Shown here piece after piece: positions 1 through 7,634 of a stretch of 64,000 bases of DNA. The stretch is from the NCBI GenBank assembly GCA_035606665.1, contig DATNEY010000054.1, forward strand, positions 62,001 through 126,000. Direction: 5' to 3'. The notes under the pieces were generated by a model. That model made no database searches and had not been told where the DNA came from. It saw only the letters and a list, made by a program, of their open reading frames with translations. Source of the DNA: DASUGC01 sp035606665. GTDB taxonomy: Bacteria > Acidobacteriota > Vicinamibacteria > Vicinamibacterales > SCN-69-37. The translations under genes were made by a program, and so were the position numbers. How positions within the stretch are numbered: the first letter of the stretch is position 1; each line of letters starts with the position of its first letter.

Positions 1-2570
1 ATCAGGCAACTGACGCGATCGGGTTGGGCAGCTCTCAGCAATGCATGGGCCGTGCCGGCGAGTCCGCCGAACAAGGAGCCATCGAAGGTATCCAGAGGAC
101 CATTCGAAACAAACTCGACAAGTAATTGGGCGGCGGCCTCAATCTTCTCGCAGAGATCCGGCGACGCGTAATTGCGGCGGATTTCAACGAGGGCATCGAC
201 AGCGCCAGCCGTTCCTTGGCAGAGGCCCGGCCGAAAAGCCACCAACACATCGCTCGGACGCCCTTGGCCGATCTCCACGCTGACTTTGTCTCCGGCGATA
301 GGCTCGTCGAGCGCCTGACACACCTTCAATCGAGCGAGCAGGAGTCCCGAGCGTCCACCGGACCACGTCCAATCCTGCGATGCCCGGTCGCGGCCTCCGG
401 GCGGAGTTGCCGCCCCATGGCTCGGAGCGGAGTCCAGCCAGCTTCGCGCCAACAGGGCGCCGGCTCGGTCTCCGCGCGATTTCGCCCAGGCCGCCAGGCT
501 CATGGCGATACCGCCCACACCGAGAGATGTAAAACAGTCAGGCCTGGATCCGACGGCCGGTCGGGGATCCGAGCAGCATCTCTTCGTGACCTCCCCAGCC
601 ACCCGGTTGACGAGCGCCGAAACGGCGTGACCTGGTCGATGGCGCTCAAACGCCAGCAGGGCCAGCAGGAGTCCGGCCGCGCCGTGGACCAGATCGTTGT
701 CGGACGTCCCACCGACCAGATCCGACGCGTACCGATCAAGGAGCACCTCAGCCCCATCAAGACACTCCTCGCGCCGGCACGCGCGCCCGATCCGTACGAG
801 CGCATATACGAGGCCGCCGAGGCCCCGCGCGAGACCACCGTCGCACGCCATCTGTGCCGGCACGCGACCGTTGAAGCACGGCCGCACATACTCGAGAGCC
901 AGCTCAGCCCATTCCGGCCGGCCCGCAACGGCCGACGCATCTGCCAGGAGCACCGCGGTTCCCGCGCAACCGTCGAATAGAGATTCCCTGTTCATGTGCG
1001 CCAGTGTCTGGCCTGCCGTGGGCCAGTAGCCGGCGAACACTCGCGATGCGCCGTCGGGCAGACGTTGAGTCGTGGCGGCTAGAAATTCGGCGACGCGGAC
1101 GGCAGCGGATTCCCATCCGGCAGGCGTCGAAACCGCCGTCGAACGAATCTCTGCGGAGGCGTGCAGCGCTTGCCGAATGCTGCGGCGCTGAAGGTCCTCG
1201 CCGGCGCCATATGCGGAATTGTCGCCTCGGCGCTGCAGGCCCATCCCTTCGGAGCCTGGAGACCCAGGCCCAACGGAAGTCATCGTGAACCGCGGAATGT
1301 CGGCGGTCATGAGAGCCGCCACCTCGCCCGAGACAAAGCCATCGACGGCGTCGATCCGTTCCCGGTTCATCTCCCTGAGATCGTCTTCGATGCGTCGGCG
1401 TCGTATTGACGAGTTCTCCAGGCACTCGATTCGGAGCGATCTCGTCAGCAGCAGCTCGTACGCAGCGGTTGGCCTCACGACGACGCGGGACTTCACCGAG
1501 GGCAGCTGGCTGATGATAGCGGCCGTCTCGCTGCCACCGCGCGCACATAGCGTGCCGACTCGATCGAAGCCATCGAGGACTTCTTCGACAAAGGACGCGG
1601 GGAGACAGGTTTCCCCGTTCAAAACGGGCAAACTCGTTCGGAGAGCGGCACCGTGCGCAAGCGCGCCGACGGTGGCGCGATTTCCGCTCGGTCGTTCTCG
1701 ACTTGGGGAGAGAGTGCGAACGACCGGCAACAACAGGCTGTCCAGCACGGATGCCTGCAGACCAAGGGCCTCGCGAAAGTGCGCCTCCCCATTTCTCACG
1801 GAATCGCGAAACCCTGGCGAGAGCGCCAGCCTGCCGCCCCCCATCACCTCGGCATCAACCGGTACCGGCGAGTCGGCGTGGACGATGACGTTCTCTTCGT
1901 GCAGATCACGGGCGCTCATGGCATGTGCGATCGCGATGAGAGCGCCGTAGCGCCGGTAACAGAGCGCGACGGCCTCGCGCGAGACGCACGGTTCGTGATC
2001 CACGAATTCCATGAAGCCGAATTGATTCGCACAGACCATCCATGGGACGAACGTGTCGAGTCCCAACGCCTCCCGGCTGGCCGTGCCCAAGGCTGCCGTC
2101 AACAGGTTTTCCGGATGGAGATCACGAGGTTTATAGACAACCTTGCGCTGACCGAAATGGAGAATGGCCGCCGATCGCCCAGCGTCGTGCATGTCCGATA
2201 TGCCGAATGTAACGGACGTGAGTTGTCTTGTATGCGATTCGCCCACATCGAGATACTGCCCGAGGACGGCGTTCGACGATGCGGTCCGGGCAATCAGCTC
2301 GATCACCGCCTCATGCCAGTGCTGTGTGGCTGTCCTGACCAAGTCGTCCAGCCCCGGCCACTCCTTAGGGTCCAGCACGAACCCATTGGTCAACCGTCCG
2401 AGTATCCGCACGAGCCATTTGCTTGCATCATTCACCAGTTGTGGCGCGATAACCTGATCCAGCTCCGCTTGACGGAGCGCATCCACCAAGCCGCATCGCG
2501 CGACTGTGAGAGATCGTCTCGCAGACTCTTGGACTGTAGAGCTGTGCCCTTCGGCGACTATCCGCGCCAC
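1..2570 (-). CDS. lanM: Class II lanthipeptide synthetase (LanM), C-terminal end cut by window
   Basis: Bifunctional enzyme that normally phosphorylates and dehydrates Ser/Thr in a precursor peptide, then adds Cys thiols to form (methyl)lanthionine. I translated the reverse strand: the frame is open from a GTG at 2570 to the edge, 856 codons. The kinase-like dehydratase shows K147 in VYKPRD, the D222-x-H224-xx-N227 catalytic motif, D239, SVLDSLLLP near 275-282, and R366-P-T368 followed by Y371, the elimination motif. The LanC-like cyclase covers about 525-856 (SLFDGCAGTA, DLVHGAAG, SLGVGGIA). The canonical WC.G zinc motif reads W736-S737-G-G and the CHG motif reads C784-Q785-G, so only one of three zinc ligands remains. 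The N-terminus before VYKP is roughly 80-100 residues shorter than usual. The last residues resemble the family C-terminus, so few are missing. The gene starts two codons after the permease stop, in the same frame. Confidence 0.93.
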   Translation of the reverse strand, partial: MARIVAEGHSSTVQESARRSLTVARCGLVDALRQAELDQVIAPQLVNDASKWLVRILGRLTNGFVLDPKEWPGLDDLVRTATQHWHEAVIELIARTASSNAVLGQYLDVGESHTRQLTSVTFGISDMHDAGRSAAILHFGQRKVVYKPRDLHPENLLTAALGTASREALGLDTFVPWMVCANQFGFMEFVDHEPCVSREAVALCYRRYGALIAIAHAMSARDLHEENVIVHADSPVPVDAEVMGGGRLALSPGFRDSVRNGEAHFREALGLQASVLDSLLLPVVRTLSPSRERPSGNRATVGALAHGAALRTSLPVLNGETCLPASFVEEVLDGFDRVGTLCARGGSETAAIISQLPSVKSRVVVRPTAAYELLLTRSLRIECLENSSIRRRRIEDDLREMNRERIDAVDGFVSGEVAALMTADIPRFTMTSVGPGSPGSEGMGLQRRGDNSAYGAGEDLQRRSIRQALHASAEIRSTAVSTPAGWESAAVRVAEFLAATTQRLPDGASRVFAGYWPTAGQTLAHMNRESLFDGCAGTAVLLADASAVAGRPEWAELALEYVRPCFNGRVPAQMACDGGLARGLGGLVYALVRIGRACRREECLDGAEVLLDRYASDLVGGTSDNDLVHGAAGLLLALLAFERHRPGHAVSALVNRVAGEVTKRCCSDPRPAVGSRPDCFTSLGVGGIAMSLAAWAKSRGDRAGALLARSWLDSAPSHGAATPPGGRDRASQDWTWSGGRSGLLLARLKVCQALDEPIAGDKVSVEIGQGRPSDVLVAFRPGLCQGTAGAVDALVEIRRNYASPDLCEKIEAAAQLLVEFVSNGPLDTFDGSLFGGLAGTAHALLRAAQPDRVSCL

Positions 2571-2576
2571 AATCGC

Positions 2577-3284
2577 CTACAGTCCCGCGATGTAGCTCCG
2601 GCTCAGTCGGTCGATGCCCATGGCTAGAACAGAGAGAACGATCATCAACGCCACGGGCGCGACTACGACCGCTGTGACCAACGCCGTCGGCTGGAAGATC
2701 AGATCGACGGCGCCCTGAGGAATGAGTCCGACGACGCCCCAAGTGAGCAGACCGACGAAGATGAGGCCGAAACGAAGCGTCCAGTTCATGAACGACGCAA
2801 TCGCGAGCAGTGCGAGCGCAAGCAAAGGCGCCGCGACAAGGCCTGCGATCGCGACCGGCACGGGGCGCACCGGCAGGTCGAGAACCTTCGCGCCGACCAC
2901 GCCGAAGACGAAGCACGCAACCACGACCAGGTAGCACGCCGCCGCCGCCGCCAGGAGTTTGCCGGCCCAGAGGACGCTCGGGCGAACCCCCGTTGCCAGG
3001 ATGGGCACGAGCGATCGGGACAGACGTTCTCGGAGCATCCTTCTCGCCAGCATCGAATGGCCGACGACCGGCATGAGGACGACGGCGAGCATCACAAGAC
3101 CTGTCGTGACATCACGCTCGGTTGCAGCAACCGAGGGGTGGCTACCAGCCGCCGCCTGAATCTTCTGCAGTTGGGCGCCCAGGTAGGAGATTCCAAGAAT
3201 GAACGCGAGGATGAACAGAGATACGCGGGTTCGAACTGTTTCCGTGAACTCCTTCGTGATCACGGCGAGGAGTTGTGCGGTCAT
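2577..3284 (-). CDS. ABC-2 type transporter permease of RiPP operon
   Basis: Integral membrane half of an ABC exporter, 235 aa, inferred to export the peptide or to protect the producer (LanE/LanG-like). The protein starts MTAQLLAVITKEFTE, a common ABC-2 permease opening with a cytoplasmic helix leading into the first membrane span. About six hydrophobic segments are visible. The ATG overlaps the stop of the ATPase gene as ATGA, which fixes this start over a longer reading that would overlap the ATPase by more than 100 bases. Its TAG stop is followed two codons later, in the same frame, by the GTG of lanM, so the two are probably translationally coupled. Assignment as exporter or immunity pump rests on context only. 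Confidence 0.85.
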   Translation of the reverse strand: MTAQLLAVITKEFTETVRTRVSLFILAFILGISYLGAQLQKIQAAAGSHPSVAATERDVTTGLVMLAVVLMPVVGHSMLARRMLRERLSRSLVPILATGVRPSVLWAGKLLAAAAACYLVVVACFVFGVVGAKVLDLPVRPVPVAIAGLVAAPLLALALLAIASFMNWTLRFGLIFVGLLTWGVVGLIPQGAVDLIFQPTALVTAVVVAPVALMIVLSVLAMGIDRLSRSYIAGL

Positions 3285-4210
3285 GGCCGGTCGCCTCCAT
3301 GTGTGAGCGCGAGGAATGCGTCCTCCAGGCTGGCCTCTTCCATCCGGGCCGCTTCGACCGACACACCCATGTCTATCAAGTCCCGCAAGACTGCTTCCCG
3401 TGCGCGACCGCACGCGCCCAGGTCCACACGGAGCTGCCTCCTCCCGGCGTCAAAGTCCGTTCCGGCAACCAGTTGCTCGAGGTCGAGACCGGCAGGCATG
3501 GACCCAACATCTATCAGCAGCGTGCGCCCGTGCGTTGCAGCCCGGCGGATGCACCGCGGCGAATCGGCGGCGACCACTCGGCCTCGATCGACGATCACGA
3601 CGTGGTGGCACAGCCGATCGACTTCATGGAGATCGTGCGACGTCACGAACACTCCAACGCCGTTCGCGGCCATCTTCGTCAACACGCCGGTGATGACTCG
3701 GCGCGCCTCCACGTCGAGGCCGTCGAACGGTTCGTCCAGGATCAGGCAGCGTGGCGCCTTGAGGAGACATCGAGCAAGCACGATCCGTTGTCGCATGCCC
3801 TTCGAGAATCCGCGGAGCCGCACGCCGGCGTGGGCCGTCATTCCCACGGTCGCGAGCGCAGCGGCCACTCGCTCGTTGATGTCGGCGCGAGGCACACGAA
3901 GAAGTCCCGCAAAAAACCGGAGAGATTCCGTCGCCGTCAGAGCATCCTGCAATCCCTGGTGCTCGAGCGAGACGCCGATGTCGCGGCCGATCGCCGGCCA
4001 TTCGGTCAGTGGATCATGTCCGAGCACGGACACCGAGCCTTCGTCCGGTCGATAGAAGCCGAGGATCGTGAGGATCGCCGTTGTCTTGCCTGAGCCATTG
4101 GGCCCGATGAAACCCACAATCTGACCTTCAGGCACGGCAAACGTCACATTCGACAAGGCCCGTGTGTCGCCGAACGATTTGGAGACGCCATCCAGGTGGA
4201 TGAGGCTCAC
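3281..4210 (-). CDS. ABC transporter ATP-binding protein of RiPP operon
   Basis: Cytoplasmic ATPase, 309 aa, that powers the neighbouring permease. Walker A is GPNGSGKTT near residue 35, Walker B is CLILDEP near 155, and the H-loop is in TSHDLHE. The signature is FSKGMRQR rather than LSGGQ, a variant common in BcrA/LanF-type pumps. A C-terminal extension of about 90 residues after the nucleotide-binding domain is also typical of that group. The start is the GTG overlapping the preceding radical SAM stop as GTGA; an upstream ATG would extend 17 codons into that gene. With the 235-aa permease it forms an exporter, possibly a LanFEG-style self-immunity pump; that role is inference. Confidence 0.9.
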   Translation of the reverse strand: MSLIHLDGVSKSFGDTRALSNVTFAVPEGQIVGFIGPNGSGKTTAILTILGFYRPDEGSVSVLGHDPLTEWPAIGRDIGVSLEHQGLQDALTATESLRFFAGLLRVPRADINERVAAALATVGMTAHAGVRLRGFSKGMRQRIVLARCLLKAPRCLILDEPFDGLDVEARRVITGVLTKMAANGVGVFVTSHDLHEVDRLCHHVVIVDRGRVVAADSPRCIRRAATHGRTLLIDVGSMPAGLDLEQLVAGTDFDAGRRQLRVDLGACGRAREAVLRDLIDMGVSVEAARMEEASLEDAFLALTHGGDRP

Positions 4211-5547
4211 GATGTACTCGTTTCCAGCCGAATCGTCCTGACGCTGTCGGCGGAGCGCCAAGGCAGCGCTGCCGGCTCAATCTCGTCCGCGGGATCGAGA
4301 GGACAACACTGCGGGCGTCCGTTCTCCGCCGTGTGCAGTGCGGCGGCCGTGCATGGGTGGCACCCGTATCGCAAGTTGCACTTGCTACAGCCCTTCAGCC
4401 GCTCAGATGGCCCCATCCACCAGTCACGAAGCTCACTGGCAGCGATGACGGGCGCCAACCGGTCGTCTCCGGCGGCCTTGCCGCAGGCATCGAGACCTGC
4501 ACACGGGTGAATACGCCCGTCGAGGCCGAGTTCACAGCGGCCGAAGAGACACTTGTTCCGGTGCGAGCGAATGAACCATTCGCCGAGGGAATTCCAACCC
4601 GTGAGTTGTTTCTTCGCTGCGAACACCGAAGCGGTCGCCGACCCGGTCGCGGAAGCCTCGAATACCTCCGAAAACGCCGGCGTCGTGTTCCATCGCGCTG
4701 CGATGAACTGGGTCAAAGGCTCGGTCTCGCGCGCGGTATTCGACGACACGATGCATGTGACGCCGAACGACACTTGTTCTCGTGCGAGAGCGTCGAGCAC
4801 CGACATCTGCCGCGAAAAGATGTCACTGGGACCATCCGCCAGAGCGTCGGCAATATCGTCAGCCAGGATGACAAGGTTGAGCCTGAGCCCGTTCGCCGCG
4901 CTGAACGCCGCAATCTCATCCTCACTCCGGCCCAGGCCGGGTGTAGTTACGGCGAGCCCGAATTTCGACGATGCGGCCTGGACGAGGGTCGTCAGCCGGT
5001 CCCAAACTGCGAACGGATCGCCACCACGGATATGCAGCACGCGGGTGCCGAGGTCGACCACCTCATCGAGGCGCGACGCGAGATTGGCGACCGGGTTCGT
5101 GGACTCGGAAGTACCGCGCTGCCGCACGCAGGTCATGCATGCCTGAGAAACCACGGTCGCAGGACCGCGAGGACAGAATGCGCACGATCGTGCGCACCGG
5201 CTGGTAATCGTCCAATCAACCTGATGCATGATCAGCGGCGCGCGGGGGTCCATGCCGAGAGCGGCGGTCGCGCCGAACGCGGAGAGCCTGTCGACATAGG
5301 CCGGTTCGTCGTCGAAGAATCCGAGACTGTTGTCTCGAAGCCATTCGAACAGTCTGCGCCCATGCGTCCCGATCGACGACTCGTCAAGCGGCTCGTTCCG
5401 TTCCGCCCGGCTGACGAGCTGATAGGCGGCGTGATCCAGCAGATAGATGCGTCCCTCCGAGACCGCGTAGATCACGCCATTCTTCCCGTCCTGGACCAGG
5501 ATGCAGTCGCTCGCGAGCCGAAAGTAACGGCGCATTGACATCGGCAT
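4207..5547 (-). CDS. Radical SAM/SPASM peptide maturase 2
   Basis: Radical S-adenosylmethionine enzyme, 446 aa, probably modifying the precursor peptide. The [4Fe-4S] motif is C118-x3-C122-x2-C125 (RCARSCAFC). A RGGDPF motif stands where most family members have GGEP. The C-terminal third holds a Cys-rich SPASM-like auxiliary cluster region (CLFGRCELG, HPC, KGCSKCNLRYGCHPC, QCC). Residues 1-75 look like a PqqD/RRE-type winged-helix peptide-binding domain (IYLLDHAAYQLV), which would bind the leader; this is by eye. The region after the first motif has two extra cysteines (SQACMTC). The ATG lies three bases after the previous gene's stop, so the two maturases are coupled. The exact bond made (thioether, C-C, epimerisation) cannot be told from sequence. 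Confidence 0.88.
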   Translation of the reverse strand: MPMSMRRYFRLASDCILVQDGKNGVIYAVSEGRIYLLDHAAYQLVSRAERNEPLDESSIGTHGRRLFEWLRDNSLGFFDDEPAYVDRLSAFGATAALGMDPRAPLIMHQVDWTITSRCARSCAFCPRGPATVVSQACMTCVRQRGTSESTNPVANLASRLDEVVDLGTRVLHIRGGDPFAVWDRLTTLVQAASSKFGLAVTTPGLGRSEDEIAAFSAANGLRLNLVILADDIADALADGPSDIFSRQMSVLDALAREQVSFGVTCIVSSNTARETEPLTQFIAARWNTTPAFSEVFEASATGSATASVFAAKKQLTGWNSLGEWFIRSHRNKCLFGRCELGLDGRIHPCAGLDACGKAAGDDRLAPVIAASELRDWWMGPSERLKGCSKCNLRYGCHPCTAAALHTAENGRPQCCPLDPADEIEPAALPWRSADSVRTIRLETSTS

Positions 5548-5550
5548 GAT

Positions 5551-7053
5551 TCACGCTCCATCCCCCGGTCGGCCCGCGAACTCGGGCCATTCGGTCTGCA
5601 GTGCTGCCTGTGGATTCGTCTCCATGATCGTCACGAAGCGCTGGAGCGCGCGGACGGCCGCCCTGCGGGATGCCTGACATTGCTCGGCGAGATCTTCCAG
5701 GCAGCCGTTCCCGAGCGTTTGCGCGAAGCACACGCGACACATGCGCGTGGCCGGACATGTGTAGCAACCAGAGATCAGTTTCGTCTGGGTTTCGTCGAGC
5801 AAGGCACGAATGCGCTCGCCGTCCACGCCCGACTCGAGGTGGCCGATCGGGAACGACTGGTTGACGCGCTCACAGAGATCGAGCGTGCCGTCCACACGCA
5901 CCGTGACCCTGTGCCCGGGCAGGCAGTTGCCGGTGAACGGCATGAAGGGCAGCGACCGGTCGAGGTACCGGCTTCGGAACAGGAGACCTGACATCTCGAG
6001 ATTCCCGAAGGCTTCGGTGTAGGTGCTCATCCGGCCGTTCGTGGTCTTCGCCCGATCGAAGTCACTTCTCAACCGACCCACGGTGCCGACGTACTCGGCA
6101 CCGCCGTCCGAGGATCGGTCCGTGCCTCCGGCGACGAGATCCTTCAGCGAGACTCCCCCGATTGTCGCCACTCGCGGAACCACATCGGCGTGCTGCTCGA
6201 AGAACTCAGCCACGCTGACGAGGTCTGTCGAGGCGTCGTAGACGGGATGCGTCGACATCCGGTCGGCCCAGTAGGCCGGATGGTCTCGCTTGATCCGACG
6301 CAGGTTGGCAAGAACCAGATCGAGCGACCCGCGACCGGAGGCGTAGACGCGCCGCCGGTCGTGTTCGGCGGCATGTCCGTCAATGCTCACGACGAGATTC
6401 ACCTGGTGGTCGACGAGCAGCGCGACGTTCGCGCGCGTCAGCAGCGTGCCGTTGGTGGTCATGGTTGGCGCGAACAGCCCGGGGTACAGGGTCCGGACGC
6501 GCTCGAGCACCGCTCGTATTGCGGCGACGTTCAGCAGGGGCTCGCCGCCCCAGAAGGACAGGCCGAATACCTTCGACCGCTGCTGTCGTCGCTGCGGTTC
6601 GATGAGCTCGACGTACCAGTCGAGCGCCCGCATCGCGCGTTCTGGCGACATCACGGCCGCTGAGTGCGTCCGCGTGTAGAGGTAGGCGCCCGAGAACACG
6701 CAGTGCCGGCACCGCAGGTTGCAGGCCTCGGTTACCGTCAGATTCAGTTGACTCGAGTGCGCACCGACCAGCGCGACCAGGGCGTCCGCGGACGGCACGG
6801 GGGCAGGCTTGTCCGAGGCACGCATGAAGGCCCCGTACTTGTCGAACCACTCAGTGATGAATCGCGTCTCGGCCGCCACGTCGCCGGGGTCGGCACTCGG
6901 ATTGGCTGGCTCGGGATCGGCCGCGCCGGCGGCACATTTCGAGCGCAGGATCGCCTCGCGGAGATCGCTCCAGGGAAGTATGCATCCTGTCTTGTCGTCG
7001 TACAGGTAACGTCGGCCTCTGCCAGAGCGCACAGTGATCGTGACACGTTTCAC
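5551..7053 (-). CDS. Radical SAM/SPASM peptide maturase 1
   Basis: Radical SAM enzyme of 500 aa, first enzyme after the precursor gene and the most likely primary crosslinking maturase. The motif is C111-N-L-R-C115-R-H-C118 followed by GGEP at 169-172 and an AdoMet-binding TIM-barrel pattern (TMTTNGTLLT). The SPASM domain lies at about 375-470 with TGNCLPG, LDLCERVNQ, GCYTCPATRMCRVCF and further cysteines, giving ligands for two auxiliary clusters, as in sactionine and other anaerobic sulfatase-like maturases. About 100 residues precede the radical SAM core. The start is GTG, with a strong AAGGGGG Shine-Dalgarno four bases upstream; an overlapping ATG is out of frame. It is separated from the precursor by about 106 bases holding a strong hairpin. 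Confidence 0.92.
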   Translation of the reverse strand: MKRVTITVRSGRGRRYLYDDKTGCILPWSDLREAILRSKCAAGAADPEPANPSADPGDVAAETRFITEWFDKYGAFMRASDKPAPVPSADALVALVGAHSSQLNLTVTEACNLRCRHCVFSGAYLYTRTHSAAVMSPERAMRALDWYVELIEPQRRQQRSKVFGLSFWGGEPLLNVAAIRAVLERVRTLYPGLFAPTMTTNGTLLTRANVALLVDHQVNLVVSIDGHAAEHDRRRVYASGRGSLDLVLANLRRIKRDHPAYWADRMSTHPVYDASTDLVSVAEFFEQHADVVPRVATIGGVSLKDLVAGGTDRSSDGGAEYVGTVGRLRSDFDRAKTTNGRMSTYTEAFGNLEMSGLLFRSRYLDRSLPFMPFTGNCLPGHRVTVRVDGTLDLCERVNQSFPIGHLESGVDGERIRALLDETQTKLISGCYTCPATRMCRVCFAQTLGNGCLEDLAEQCQASRRAAVRALQRFVTIMETNPQAALQTEWPEFAGRPGDGA

Positions 7054-7062
7054 ATAGCCCCC

Positions 7063-7131
7063 TTATGGACGTTCTCCCCACAAACCGGAATCCGGCCACA
7101 GACGGGCGGCAACGACGTCGATCGTTGCCAC
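7063..7131 (-). CDS. Possible 22-aa micro-ORF between precursor and maturase
   Basis: A GTG-initiated frame of 22 codons (MATIDVVAARLWPDSG and six more residues) ends in TAA eight bases before the GTG of the first maturase. It has an AGGAGG Shine-Dalgarno at the right distance (four bases between). Its start codon sits inside the hairpin described at 7104-7133. It has no Cys or Ser/Thr-rich core. It may be a coupling or leader ORF for the maturase, or chance; there is no homology evidence. Confidence 0.25.
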   Translation of the reverse strand: MATIDVVAARLWPDSGLWGERP

Positions 7132-7133
7132 CC
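7104..7133 (-). promoter_or_regulatory. Strong hairpin between precursor and first maturase
   Basis: On the leftward transcript the arms 7122-7133 and 7104-7115 pair over 12 positions with one G-U pair and a six-base loop. No U-tract follows. A hairpin here is the usual means by which RiPP operons make much more precursor than enzyme mRNA (partial termination or 3' end protection). The stem is seen; the role is inferred. Confidence 0.7.
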
Positions 7134-7159
7134 ATCCTCCTACCCTCTCGATAGCACTC

Positions 7160-7378
7160 CTACTCAGATTCGACCGGAGCCGAGCCAAGGCTCTCGCAGG
7201 CCCAATCCGCGCCTTTGTCCGCCACGCCGTAAGCGGCGAAGAACGTCCAGCCGCCGGAGGTATAACAGAACCCGCCGCAGCCGCCGGCACAGCCTGCAAA
7301 GCACAGACTGGTCGGGCAGCATCCCTCGCCGTCCGCAAGCGCTACCACTGGCGTAGTGACGTTGTTTGGATCTGGCAT
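7160..7378 (-). CDS. Candidate RiPP precursor peptide, Cys/Gly-rich
   Basis: 72-residue peptide without similarity that I recognise, first gene of the leftward operon and proposed substrate of the maturases. The leader would be short (MPDPNNVTTPVVALADGEG). The core has seven cysteines at 20, 21, 26, 30, 34, 38 and 61; C26 to C38 are spaced exactly every four residues (CFAGCAGGCGGFC). Ser/Thr at 23, 24, 40, 41 and 45 lie in or near the Cys block and could be dehydrated by the LanM. The tail is aromatic then acidic (YTSGGWTFFAAYG, ending PVESE). An SD (GAGGTG at 7386-7381) precedes the ATG closely, and third positions are GC-rich as in true genes. No protease or C39-type transporter is seen, so the cleavage site is unknown. 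Sactipeptide-like spacing is an analogy only. Confidence 0.8.
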   Translation of the reverse strand: MPDPNNVTTPVVALADGEGCCPTSLCFAGCAGGCGGFCYTSGGWTFFAAYGVADKGADWACESLGSAPVESE

Positions 7379-7634
7379 AACACCTCACTTGGCCGACCGG
7401 GATAGTCCGTGTCGGTTGATGCCGCGTCAGCAATAGAAGTACCAATAGTTGGTTCCACTTTCGCGTTGACTGAGACCGTCGACATACTGACCGCTACTAG
7501 TGTCGTCGCGGAATTTCCCGACGTGTGTGTTGGTTTTTTCGCGCGACGCCCGCGTCGGGCGGCGCTTTGCGTGGCGCTGGCGAGATCGAAAAGCATATCC
7601 AGTGGCTCTTCTCTTGCAGTCGCGTTGACATTGG
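7379..7634. promoter_or_regulatory. Divergent intergenic region of the two RiPP operons
   Basis: The 256 bases between the leftward precursor and the rightward permease must carry both promoters. Base composition is clearly more AT-rich at about 7400-7540 than in the genes. The precursor SD is at 7381-7386. A perfect palindrome CGACGCCCGCGTCG lies at about 7545-7558 just after a TTTTTT run; it could be an operator, and it is not a terminator because the T-run is on the wrong side. I could not define convincing -35/-10 pairs. Short frames here are discussed under rejected items. Confidence 0.5.

Noticed and set aside
126..2627. Several long rightward frames (126-980, 1219-1950, 1653-2627)
   Set aside because: They lie antisense to the leftward LanM frame, whose translation carries the full set of dehydratase and cyclase motifs; the rightward products are Arg/Pro-rich without motifs.
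7545..7570. Palindrome near T-run as a terminator
   Set aside because: The T-run precedes the stem on the rightward strand and no U-tract follows on the leftward strand.
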